DNA of 64,000 nucleotides from Larus michahellis (Eukaryota; Chordata; Aves; Charadriiformes; Laridae), in the NCBI RefSeq assembly GCF_964199755.1, contig NC_133903.1:501001-565000 (forward strand), given 5' to 3'. The translations under genes were made by a program, and so were the position numbers. Under the pieces are notes generated by a model. The model was not told the origin of the DNA and did not search any database. It worked only from the letters and a program-made list of their open reading frames with translations. Numbering within the stretch: position 1 is the first letter of the stretch; each line of letters begins with the position of its first letter. This document shows, in pieces, positions 38,070 through 51,205 of this stretch.

Positions 38070-41000
38070 CACTTTTAGACGTGAGCAGCTTGATGTCTTC
38101 TGTTCTTTTCACATTGTAGTATCTTTCAAAGGTAGATGTTAAAGATAGAGGAGTCCATGTGGCCTCCTCATGGTTATAGAGATTTGCTTTGCGTTTAAGA
38201 CTAACTCTGCAAGTTTTTGGTTTTTCTTCATAATAAAAGAAACTCAGAAAAATAAGAAGTGTATTTTAACACAGAAGAATGTTAAATATGTTTCACTCCA
38301 TACTCATCAAAGTGGATAACTTGTACCAGTAGTTTTAAAAAGTTGTCCCAAAAGTTCCTTAGCAGAGGGCTGTAGTTTTAAATAGCACTCTAGGGAAATG
38401 CCAAGAATATAAAAATGCACCTGAGTGTTAGACTAACCACATGGATTGGTTCTAGGGAGAGAAAAAGAGCACATACAGAGGTAGGACACAAAAAACTAAA
38501 TGACATAAATATGACTTCTGTCAGACAGCAGAGCTTCATGCTAAGTCTGCTTGCTAAACAGATATTTCTTCGTGCTAAACTAATCTCATATTTGTACAGA
38601 TTACCTGTCAGATCAGCAATCTCTTAATTTGTAGCCCAAAAAACATTTAATCTTTTATCACTCTAATAATTATGTTGTAAATATTAGTTATTTCTGGTGG
38701 TATCAGAAAGTGGACTTGTTAATTGCAGTAACACATTAAGTTTTTTCTTCGCCTAAAGTTCCATATTTTTAGCTGTGACTTGGAAGAAAACGTTAATTTT
38801 TTGCTGATACAATTTTCAGAGGCTGTCGGTTGCCAGACTTGATGTGTTGCTGTATAAGGGCACTTGGTGCCCTGCGCTCGGCGGCGAGAGCTGTGGGTTT
38901 AGGGGCGCAGTGTGGCTGCGGGCAGCCCCCGCCTGTGCTGTCGCAGCCAGGGCAGCAGCTGGGGTCTGACTGGGGGGAGCAGAACCACCTCTGGGAATCA
39001 GAGGAACAGCCACCTGAAAGTGGGCTACCCGTGTGCCGCTCTTATTGAGTGAAAATTGCAATCTTTTAATATCGCTGCAGTTATAAGAGCTTTTACCACT
39101 TGAGGGGCTGCAAATCTTGAGGCAACACACAGTTTTCCAAGATATGTTCTGCAGTTCACATAAAATTTCTCAATTCCGTCGTATTTATTGTCTCCCCTTC
39201 TTTCTTTGTAGGATTTTGAACACTGTTCCAAGGGAAAACAAATTAAAGGTGTTGCGGCTTTCTCTGGTTTCTCCTGCTTGCCATCTTTTTGTCCTATAAG
39301 TGTCTCATTTCCTAATACAACAGAAAGGTTTTAAAAGCTTTAAAATGTTTTACTGTAGCTCCATCTTTGCCGCTGGCTTTTGCTCCCTTCCCTTCTGTCC
39401 CAATGCGAACATGCTTTAGTCTGCTTCTTTTTACACCTCAACTTTGGCTCCATTTGCTTTCTGAACTACCGTCCCATCTCCCTTTCATGTTGAAAGTCAT
39501 TGAATGAGCTGTTTGCGGTCACTGTCTGAAGAGTATCTCCTCCAGGTTCATCCTGGGTCCTTTCCACACTTGTCCTGACCCCCTGTAGTCGGTACATTCC
39601 CTTCCTCCTCTCTGTCCTGCCAGCTGCCTCTAGTACTATTTACTATACTTTTCTTTTTGAAATCTTGCAAGCTTTTTTGGCTTCTTTGTCTGTTCTCTCC
39701 TTGTTCCCCTCCTATTTTGTTAATCACTTTTTCATTTGTAAGATCTTTCTGTGTCCAACTCTTTGTGAAGGTTTGCAGGACCCTGTGCTTGGTTTAATGT
39801 GCTCTTCCTCTCTGCATCTTGTTTCTGGATAATCAAATTTGCAAATAAAAATTGAACTATCCTATTTAAACTGGTGACTCACAGTGTATACTGTGTGCTC
39901 TGGATCCAGTACCATCTGTCCCAACTAAAATGTTGGCTTATTTGACATCTTAAGATTGCATAATTGTCATCTTAAGCTTTATGAGTCTAAAACAGAGCTC
40001 TTAATGTTATTTCCACCCACTTCCTTTTTTTGATGTCTGTGGATGCACACTGACATCCCGAGTGGTTATTGACAAGTAAATAGTTAGATGTTATAATTTA
40101 TTCTTTCTTTAAAAATAGTCTGTGGAAAAGTTGTAATAAAAATGGTAGTAAAAGGGCAATGCAAAAGTATTGGAACACTTTTGCAATCTCAAAGTTACGA
40201 AATTAATTACATTCTCCTATGCAATATTAATTTTCCTATTTGAACGCACAAATAGATTTAATCTGGTTATGGGATCGCATCTGACATTTTCTGTAGACTT
40301 CTGCATGGGAATAGCGTTTTGTGGTGATTGAATGAATCTATATGAATTTTTTCCTCCTTTTTAAAGTAAAGTGATAGTTGTTGATGTCTGCTTTGCTTTG
40401 TTTCACTGTAGTTCAAGAGTACTTAAGTATGTACAGAACACTTATGTCAGTGAACACATTGGGACACATTTGGACATATTGACCACGTGCTTCACTGACA
40501 GAGGATAGAAATAAGTATTTAGAAAAAACTGTCAACTTAGAGAACTGTAAGGCAGGAATCCCATGGAAGTGAAGAACACATGATAATGCACTTTAAGATT
40601 TACAGAAGCAAAGGAAAAATCATGTGAACAACCATAAAGTTGGCATTTCTGACTTGTTCACTGTGCATTCTTTTAAAGCAATATATTGTATAGGAAAGGT
40701 ATGTGACTTAAGTAATAAAAGTGTATTTAATTATGCCATTTGTATAACTTTAATATCTAGCAAATTGTTTTTAATTGCATATGACTTCCTTCTTTTAATT
40801 CCAATAATTTCATGGGAAAACTTAGTATTGCAATTTTTTTGGACAACAGTGTTTCCTCTTAGTGGGATAGATGCACAAAATCCACTAGAAAACCATGTGT
40901 TTTGTGGTCCTCTGGGATTTGCCTGAAGAAGGAAATGGCTTGACCTATTTGGTTGCTATGAAGTAAAAACATTCTTGTTCTTTTTTTTTTTGTGTGAACA

Positions 41001-42179
41001 TCTGTGTCACATTTATTTCATTACTTTCTGAGGTTCTTTAAACCCACTATTTGGTAATATAAAGTTTAATTTAAGGAAAGTAAAGTGATGCATAGCTGCT
41101 TCTCCAACTTTGTTGGAGTTCTGATATCTGCTTATACATAGGTATGATATAAGCAGGTAGATTTTCCAATAAAAGTTGACGTGTTTAAAGGCAAACACAA
41201 ATGTTATCTAGTATTTCATAGGAAAAAAAATATTTGACAAATTCAGTAGGATCTCATGGAGTTAACAGGAAATGTATGCTGGAAGCTTGTGAAATCTAAA
41301 TCAGAATCTCGTTTAGTATATGGAGTAATGAAGATCTTTGATCTAATTTTTCAACAGGTTGGTCGTCTTGGCATGGTTTTACTAATTATGCTCATTTTCA
41401 GATGTTCTGTTCATTATAAAAAGAAATAGTTACCGTATGCCAGGTATATGGAAGAACTGTGAAACTGTTACTGTTTATTTAGCAACCCAATGGAAATTCT
41501 ACCAACGAGGACAGATTTTACTGTAAGACTATTAAGTAATAATTATTCTGTATTCCATAAGAAAATTCTTCAACAAGAATTGAAGATCAGTTCATTTGTG
41601 AAAGTTGAATCTGATTTCAAGCCTGGCTTCCACTCTCTTCGCCAAGGGCTTGGTTGGGTTTGGAGGAGCTTCCGCTCTTCTTTGCAGATGCAGATCCTTA
41701 ATGCGAAAGGAGATACTGTTGTTGTTTTTTAGGTTAGATACCGCGAGTTTCTTAACAAAAGAGCTGTGTGAAAATGATGAAATGCAAGTCTCTCAGGGTA
41801 TGGAAGAGGCTGAACAATAACTGGGAGTTCATTTTAGTGGCTCTTCTACCCAGCTTCTGGTTCTCACACAGTTTGTAGGAATATCTGCTTCTCAGTCAAA
41901 TGAGATTGAAATTGAGTGCGACGCTGGGTGTACTTTGGCAGGAGGAGTTGGTGGGTGGGAAAATAAATGTGTCCAACCTCTCTTGTGCTCACTCTCATTC
42001 TCACACACATGCACGCACAAAAAAGGCTGAAAAAACTGGCATGTGCGAGTAGGGGAACTGCCTCTTACTGTTTTCTCTAAGACAAACTGTGAGATGTAAT
42101 CATTTAATGAGTCATCTCTACGTTTTTATAGAACTGCCTCGTTAATAGTCATTGTAACTTCTAGCATGGAGATGTCTAT

Positions 42180-42218
42180 TTTTTTTTTTTATTTTCTTTC
42201 TTTTTTTTTTTTTTTTAC
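42180..42218. repeat. T-rich simple sequence
   Basis: Two long T-runs are separated by a short TTTCTTTC-like spacer. This is simple sequence in CYTH3 intron 1. Confidence 0.9.
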
Positions 42219-45200
42219 ATCTGATTCATATTGCAGAATACCATTCAGGTTGTTTTCTTGTTTAATTCCGACTATTCAAGAGTCTTTATTTGCTGCTAGA
42301 TCTTTGCTTTCATGAACTGTAGATATCATGTTCCTTAATAAGGTCCTTGTTTAGCTCATGAGCAGTGTGGTCTATAGGGTCAAATTCTGACATAAACAGA
42401 TCCTGTCGCCCTGCAACAAGAGAGGGGTAGCTGTCAAAAGGGATGTTTGTAATTGCATTGCATATTATAAAAAAATGAATTATTGTTGCTTGAAGCAGTA
42501 TTTATTATATCCAGTAGTCAGATTCCAAGTAAGTTTTTTGTCTTTCTTGCTCCTGTAAGTTTGGACTAATGAACTTCCTGCCCAGTCATTCTAACACGCT
42601 GAGGAGGAGTTTTCCCACCAGGCTGTGTGCTCTGTTTGAGTACAACTTTGACTACTTGCAAATGCAATTTTTGAATTTGTAAAGCTGCTGCATGTTTTTG
42701 TTTCAGTATCTCATAACTGGCTAGCCAGGAGAAGTGGAGGAAAGTTTTCTCAGGAAGCTGAGGTTAAACCAAGTGGCTGTAAGAAGAGATGGTGGCTCTG
42801 TTACGGAGAAACTCCGTCCAAGGAAGAACCTTGCAAGGTCAATGCATTCTCTGACCATGAAACTCCTAATGTGCACAGGACAGGGGGTTGGTCCTGCATT
42901 AGGACCATCCTGAGTCCTTCTTGGGAAGACCAAATGGGCCTGACCCCTTTCTTGTACATGAAAGTGCTGAGCTGGCTGTGATTGCCCACACAGGAGCTGC
43001 TGGGTCCAAACCGTGTGGGCTGGTGGCCCGTTATCACAGATCTATGGACTTGGTTGCATAGGGTAGGTGAATGTGTGTCTGTGTATTGCCTTGTGGTTCT
43101 CCCTTGACTTTTTTCTTATTTTTGGTTCTAACTTTTTAAATGTCTTTTTTTCTTGTCTTTTTTCTTTTAACTGAAAGGGTTTTACTTGCGACCCACCCAA
43201 ACCAAGCAATATTTTAGGAGGGTACCTTCAACAGCCTCTATCAGTCTGAAGTAATAATTGGTTTAGTCTTGCTTTTTGTAACCCCAGTATATACAAATCG
43301 GGGAATAAATCACTTTGCATCATGTAAATGCCTAAATGGGTAGTCTTATTCTGGAAGTTTATGTTTATAGTCTCAAAAGTAACTTTTTTATTTTATAGAG
43401 CAGTATTATTATTTAACTTACTCTTCTGCAAGTCACTTTTGACCTACTGTACCACCCTTTTAGTTATTAAAATTATCATATCACATACTTGCAACATTTT
43501 TAAGCAGTATCCAACACCCATGTGGGGACAAGATGTCTTGTTTTCCCACCATCTCTTACAATTCGTGCTATTCCTGAATTGCAGTTTGTATAGAACCTGT
43601 TTCCAAAGTGGAAGTTGAAACTGGTAGTCAAGGTTAGTCAGAGGCAAAGTTTAGAGACACGACTGTTGTGTCGTTTGCAGTCACAGAAGGGAGAGATTGA
43701 AAGGTTTCAGGTATGTGACTGGGTTGTTCTTTGTGTGGGTGTTGCTGATTAATTCTGTAATCTGGGAATCTCAGGCTGGGTCTTAAACTTGTGTGTTCTG
43801 TGTGTTACGTGAGGTCAGCCTTTCTAGGCAGCTTGTAGCATTTCGGTTTGCTCTACATGTTTTAGCAAGGACAGATAAATGGAGCATATGGAGTTGATTA
43901 TTTTTTTGGCTATAGGAAGTGGATTTTTGTGCATTAAATATAGTAACTTTCTTTTTTTAAGTATCTGAGAGGAAGCTTCCCCACCCCCAGTGATTAAAAA
44001 AAAATAATAATCAAAATACATGTAACTCTCCTCATTCTCATTTTGTGCAATGTAAATTGGAAAGACTGCACTGTTTAGTCTTGGTCTTGTACCAATAAAT
44101 GACATAATATCACATGAATGTTTTAAAAGATTAGGTGATATTTTTTAAGAGCGAACATAAAAAGAAGACTAGTTTAAGGCCTTCCTCTATGAATTCGTTG
44201 ATATCCAAAGTAAGGAGAGTATACGTTTTGTTATCGTTATTACTTTGCTGAAAACATATTTTCCTTTTGTATCTTCTACCTGTGTTGTAAGCCTGAAAAA
44301 GTAACGTGTATTATGAAGGGGAAAGGTTGGGTGAAATTGCTAATCCAAATTAAATACAAATAATACTCTAAAGTTTATGGAGCCTGTGGGTGGGTGGACT
44401 TGGCAGATGTATCCATTGTGGTATGTTAGACTTGAAAGACCATATGGAGATGATTATTTTCTGGCATGTTGTAGTAAAGGTTTTTGAAGAAGGAATTTTT
44501 AAAATATTTTTATTTTTTTAGAGAAGGGATGAAAAGTAGGAAGAATAACTTCAGTTTACATTGAGTAATAAAATAGTTTGTTGTAGTAGCATATGGAAAA
44601 ACAATTTATTCAAAGGTAAGCTGCTAAAAGAAGCTCTCCTACTGTTTTCCTATTGGCTCTCTTGCTTTCTGAAGGCAGCCAAAGATCCTGTGCAGCTGGG
44701 ACTAATACAGGATCCAGCTGTAGCTTTTTTTATTGTTGTTCAGATGTCCGGTGATGGTCAAATCTAAGTTATTGTGTGGAAATTCAGCAAAGGAAAAGGG
44801 TAGGGTGGGAAAAAAGTGACTCTCTGTAAAAATATTCCAGTAAAAGCAACAGGAACTAGGAGTATCCATTTCAGAACTCTGCCATAAATCCCATCCTGAA
44901 ATGCTTAAACTCCTTCAGATTTTGCTATAGACTTTAAGTCATCTAAGAGTTTTTGGTTTATTTTTTAAACAGAAATGGTTGTCTGACTGGAGTGGGAAGG
45001 TGGCCGTTCCTTTAGATTACTCATGGAAGAAGATACCAGTTTCTCATTCGTAGTACAAGGTTTTAGTTAAAACAATATTCTTTACTGTCTTTGAAGTATT
45101 GGTACAATGTGTAATGCTTCAACGTGGAGTATATCAAATGTTTTTTATTTTACTAATTTCACTTATGCTGTGTTTTGCTAGCCTTCGTTTTACAGAGCCT

Positions 45201-48200
45201 AAGTCTGTAAGGAGGGGAGAAGTCTAATGTTTTTCTGCACAGTTTAGTAAATTTGGTGCTTCTGACTCCGTAGATGTTGCTTTGGACAGATATTAAACAA
45301 AATAAGTGAGCAATACAGCAGGCATACGGAACGGTGAGAATACTTGATGGTGATCAGAATTATGCATCCTTCTTTCTTTCAAAACAGTTTGGGACTTTTT
45401 CCTTGTTAAAAGCGTCGTGTTTCTCAAGTGTCTTTATAATTGTAGCCAGTCCTCATGCTTCTCAGTTACTTGAGACCAGTGATGCTGGTGTAGAAACACA
45501 CTGTCCTTTACCTGCCTGCTTCCTTTCCAGATCTTCCCTCCAAACTTAACTTGCTGGTGGAGTCCATCAGATGGCTACCTCAGTTTCAGGATTCTCTTAC
45601 TATTACTCCAAGTCTTAGAATGCTGTTACTCAATTGGTTTGTAATTACGCTAGTCTAGTAAGTTTAATAACTATAGTATACAAGTTGTAAGTCCTAATGG
45701 ACTGGAAGAGCTAGCTTGAAATACTGTAAGTTATTTCCATTACTAGTGACAGTGAAAGGCATTTTAAGACATAACTGCTGTCTTGAGCATAATCCTGGAC
45801 AGTATTAGTGCATTTCTTTCCAGGCACCTTAATTGGTTGTTAATATTAATTCTTTTCCCATTTTTTTTTTTCACTCCGATAAAAGGGGAAAAAAAAGGAG
45901 AAAAAACTGTGGTCGGGCTGCCGGACAGCCTGGCGTTTTGCCCCACGGTGCTGGAACATAACAACAACAACAGCTTATTTTCCTTCCTGAGCTAGTAGGC
46001 GCTGATTCCACTTCAAAGAGGAAGTGAAATGTGGACAAAACAGTCTGCTTTGAAGGCAGAACGCTTCTAACACAAATCAATTACAATGCAAAGATGTCTA
46101 TGATGTCCGTATAGCAATGTAAAATGTAATGGTTTTTGGAGTTCTTGAACACGGTCACCAATGCCAATCGTAAGAATGCAGGAGTTCTGTTTCGGTGGCA
46201 GGACTGCTGCAGTCTGTGACAATAACAGTTAATGCTGTTTGCACAATGACTGAATTAGTTCACTGTCAATGTGTTTTGTAAACCTGCAACCAATTTTTTT
46301 TTTTATTAGCACGTGTTTCTTCTGTTTGATTAAGCAAACGGTGACACTCATTTTGCTCTATTACTGCATTGGGCGATGTATATGGTGTGCCTGTGTTCGG
46401 GCTTTGGTCAGATTGTATCCTCTCCGAAACACTCTTGTATTTTATCTTCATTTTATTTTTTCTTCGTTTTTAATGCAATATTGTAAGTTAATACAAGGCA
46501 AATAATTTGCTTTCCTTTTTTTTTTTTTTAACATTGCAGTGATTAAGTAAGCAGTACTACTTCATTTTATCCTTGTTTTGCAAGAATGGTAGTCAGTGTT
46601 CTTTTCTCTCAATTTTTAAGGGTTATGATCTTTATTTGAATAGTGAAGAGCCTAAAGGAATCTCTTTCAGTTTGTCTTCTTGAAGTGCAGGTCAACTTAC
46701 AGTGCATTCTGCAAAGTTGGTTGTATGTAGACTCTGCCAGTGTCAAAGACCGTTAAAATAGAGCAACTAGAATAAGAAACTTTGCTTACAGGTTTGCTTT
46801 AAGGTGCTTTGGCTGTATTCATGATATATTGTAAGGAAAATACAGGAAATATTCATGGCTTGTGAATAAAATCGGCTAGCTAAATTGAAGAAAGTAGTAT
46901 GATAATGTCTTGCATCTTTGAGAGAGAGAGAACACTGCATTTCAGCCGTTACTGCATTGTATTTTTCTCTGGAGCTCATATGGACTTAAGAGATGATTTT
47001 CTAATGTAATGGGAGAACATCAAAAGGTCCTTCTCACATTTGAGAAATAATAGTATGACAATTCTAGCAAAGTTTTGGCTTTTCACTACCTCATTTTACA
47101 TGTTGAAGAAAGGGTTTCCTGCTGAACAAACACATGTTAGCCTGATAGCACTTTCCTGTATTTGAATTGTGAACAGTCAGATGACTCAAAAAAAATTTAT
47201 GTTATAGTAGATACAGCGTTTTAACATAGAATTTGTGCATACAATAAATCTATTCAACTAATCGGTCTGCTTCCTTTCCCTCCCACTCCCTTGCAGCTGG
47301 AAGTTCATCGGCTCCTGCTACTATATCTAGCTTCCTCTTGAGACTTTCTGGAATAGAGTTAACAGTGGTGGCAGCCATTAATGAACAATGTCGTGATTAT
47401 ATTCTGCGGGTCTGTATAAGTTGTCATTTTCCATTGCTACTAATTCTTATGGAAACTATGTCATCTATTTAGTATGAGCACGTTATGTGTGCCATGCAAA
47501 GTTGCATGCTGCAGTATTTAGTGGAAGCGTGTACATCACCATTAAATCAGTAGAAAATATTTTTATGTTTCATTAGTGACCAATCTGGCATTTAAAATGG
47601 AAAATTTATAATAAAATTTTATTTTCATAAGTTCTTAGCTAGGATAATGCAGGAAGGCTAGACTTCCATTGATAGTTAGTTCATAATTAATTATGCTTTG
47701 AGGTTCTTTGGCATATGATAAGACTTTTTTTTAATGTACAACTGTGGAAGAAATCAGAAAAAAGAAAAATTAGATGCTTCCATTTGTCTTAACAGTTTTA
47801 AACTGTCATGATAAAATACTTGCAGTCAGATCTAATGGAATCTGACAGCCTGATAAGAAAACTTGTATAACAGTGATTTTTTTTTTTGTTGACTATTTTT
47901 TTGAAAGGTCAAAATGTAATTTTTCGGAACCAGCTTCTGGATATTTAGAGATACTGGCTAAACTTCTGCAGCTTCAGTTGGGTATGGCACTCGTGTTCTG
48001 GTCGAGCTTCAAATACTTCAACAAAGTTTTAAGGTTCAATTTATTAAGACATTGAAGAAATGGCAGGACAGATACTGTAACTGAAGAATATCTTAGAAGT
48101 AGTTTTTGTATAATTTTGAAGTGGACTGTAGACTGTTGCCTTTCTAGGTGTATGTTGTCAGCATTAGATGATTGCCGGTGACAAAAATCTATGGTTAATA

Positions 48201-49689
48201 GTGCCACTACCTCTTTGGCTACCCACCACTTTTCTCAGTGGTTGAGAAATACTTAAAACAGTAAAGAGTTTGTGTGAATGGTGTTCTCCAGGTGTTTTCT
48301 ACTCACTGCTGCATTGTCTGTCTTTGTGAAATATGGAAGAATCTCTAAACTGCATTAACAAGTTTTCTCGCTACTTCTTGCACGAGCTGTGTTGGCAGAG
48401 TTGCAGATACTGTTGCTACAGACTGCTTAAAACAGAAGTTACAGCTTGGTATTTTTGGTTGCCCTAAGGCAAATTTAGGATGATTGCAAGTATGTTAATG
48501 TGAGTCAGATTTTTTTTCCACGTTATACAAAGTTTGTCTTTGTATAGTGAAAGCTTGTGCCAGGTAGAGCACTGCTCTGAGGAAGAGACTCCCGCTTTGG
48601 AAACGTGCTTAGCAGAGGCTGTATAACCACACTGTCTATGAAGCTGGTACCTGCAGGTAAAAAAGTCATGATTTGCTGTGGGTTTTACTCATTTAGGAAG
48701 AGATATCTTTTATTGTTACCTCCTGTGTCATGTCGAGGGGTGGCAGAACTAAAGCATTTGGTCCCTCTCAGTTGTTTCCCAGTTAACAAAAATGTTTCCT
48801 ATTCGAGCATGGCAGGAAGAAATAGAAATCTGAGAAAGAATGTTTATTAATAGGAGCAGCAGGAGCTGGTGGATTTAAAAAAGAGGTTGAGGGCTGAATG
48901 CCAGTTAGTTGCTTAAAGTTTTTAAATCTCTTCATTTTCAGGGGAAATGCTGAATTTTATATGCTGTGATTAAGAGACATCGAGAGTAATAGAACTGAAT
49001 TGCTTAGATCTTTGAAGTTGTAGGGCTGTGACATTTTTTCTTGTTAAGTATTTAGCTGAGGAAAAAACGATTAAATTATTTGAAAATAAAGTACAAAAGA
49101 TTATATGTTCAGATTATTTTTCACTGGTCTCTGGAAGGAATGCAGTGATTTTTGCCAATATCAGGCAGAAAAAACAGCTTAGAAAGGTCAATGTAGTATT
49201 TTAGCAGATCTGGCTGAAACCGTTAGGGAAGGTCTAAATAGGAGGAATGTATTTATTCAAATGGGTTTTTGATCATCATGCCAGAAGGTCTGCTTGGAGT
49301 ATGAAAAATCTTTCTTGTTGTAACACAGAAATTATGTCTGCATTTGCAAGGACTCGAGCGCATGCCGAATGCGCTCTGTTTGGAGGTGGGGTGAGCCAGA
49401 GTTGGTATGAGCTACGATGGTGTTTTGCCAATCAAAGACCAGGAGAGCGGGGCTGGACCTTACGGTAAGTGGATCCGTCCAGCAAACTTCTTATCAGCGC
49501 ACCAGATAAAAATCTCTTTTATATCTGGATTAGTGACCTGTCAAGCTAATTGTTTCATGGTGTGATGGCAGCCAACAATTCACAAAAGCTAAATTTGAAT
49601 CTGAGGAATCTGAAAATACTTTACAGTCTTAAACTAAGCCTTACTATGCTTTCACTGACAAACCTATGAATAAATCCCTGACCTCTCCT

Positions 49690-50090
49690 AGTGCCCTCTC
49701 AGGCCACAGGGCATGTGCCCAATGGGCTTGTTGATACGCTAGCAAGAAGACGGAGCAGTTCAGGCCCGAGATGGCCAAGCAGCAAAACACTGTATTACCT
49801 ATCATGCATTCCTCCCCAAGTGCTGCAGCTCAGTGGTTTCCATGGCAGGTACCGGGGGGACCGCAGGGGCTTCGAGGGTTCACACACTATCAGGCGATTA
49901 CGTTGTGCACAGCGCTGCGCGTCCCACAATTCTTCTTGTTCTGGTGGGCGGTGGATGCTGCTCGAGCAGTTATTTGGTAGGCGAGCAGTCCTGCACGGCC
50001 CTCTGTAGCTGCCTTTTGGAGACATTCTTCAGAGAACGAAGATTGCTTTCAAATCCTGCGGTTGCTCCACCTCCTCTAGTGTGCAACTGA
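49690..50090. other. GC-richer, CpG-containing patch in CYTH3 intron 1
   Basis: About 400 bases that are clearly richer in G+C and CpG than the flanks. They have open frames in several phases (105 codons plus at 49691, 76 codons minus at 49795) and no protein family resemblance. AATAAA-type signals at about 50100-50130 follow it. It could be an old LTR fragment, an enhancer or an alternative exon. I cannot decide among these. Confidence 0.4.
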
Positions 50091-51135
50091 TCTTGGAAAA
50101 TTAATAAATAGAAAGCTTCTGCAATAAACACTGCTTCTGAAATCTAACTCCAGAGCTGTGGTAGGCAGGGATGGGGGAAGGGGAAAGATGAACTTTGACT
50201 TGTTTTTTCAGAAAATTGGATTTGTGATCTTTAGAAAGAGCCAGCAATCCTAAGTAGCTGGGTAATGCTCTCCACTAATGAATGAAGTACAGCGAGTGGC
50301 TCCCTCGTTGCCAAGAGTAGATGTTACTGGAAACTTGTGACAGAGAGACTGTCTGAGCCCTGAACGTTGTGCTGGGAGCACGGTGGGTGTGATGAGCTGT
50401 GCCTGAATCTCCATCAGGATTTGGGCATTGCTGGCGGTGCCGCAGGGGCTGGGCTCTGGGGCCCCCCTGCAGCTGCTCAGTGACATTCCTCTCGATTTTC
50501 CATGCTGCTACTCAAAATGGATCTGACGGGAATGTCTGCTACTACTCTGGTGTGTTTGCTTTTTCGAGTCTTTTTTCCAGGGTATATCCTAGAAAAAAAT
50601 GTAGGTGCACAGCAGCCAGCGTGTCCCCTCCCCAGTGACTGTGGTGCTGTGGGAAACACAGCTGTCTGTAAGGGCAAAGATGAAACATTGCTACAGTTTT
50701 GTTTTTTTTTTTCCTTCTCATAACATAATTTCAAAAGCTGAAGGGATCAGCGTGTTCTTGTTTGCCTCTTCTGCACCCAAGGGACGATGAAATGATCTCT
50801 GCTTTCAGAGGGAGTTGTCCTGTCCTTGGTCGGGATGCTTGGCTCCTGGAGCTGAAAGCAGCCTCGCTCGGCAGCAGGGCATCTGTGGTTAGGCCAGTCG
50901 TTCACAGATTGGGTATCTCTGCTTTCCTTGTCATCCACACATACTCTTTGGGATTATTGGGAGAGAGAGAGAGTCCTGTCCTGGTTGACAAGGAAGAGGA
51001 GTTGACGGAGGGGACTTACTCTTCTGTTGGTAGTTTGAACTTTGCCTCGCACTCCGCAGAGCTGCTGGGAATCATCCCAGCCCCTCTGAAGTGAAGATGG
51101 AGCCAAATTCTGGTCAGTGGCAGCAGTACTTCAAG

Positions 51136-51205
51136 CAATCCAGCTTCCAGTCTGTATGGGCTTCCCCAGGCAATCCAGCTTCCAGTCTGTATGGGCGTCC
51201 ACTTG
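51136..51205. repeat. 35-bp direct duplication
   Basis: A 25-base core starting caatccagcttccagtctgt occurs at 51136-51160 and is repeated exactly at 51171-51195. The unit length is 35 bases, and the remaining ten bases of each unit differ slightly. Confidence 0.92.

Noticed and set aside
49690-50130. Endogenous retrovirus LTR
   Set aside because: AATAAA follows a GC-rich patch, but I could not find paired TG...CA ends, a primer-binding site, target duplication or any retroviral protein motif.
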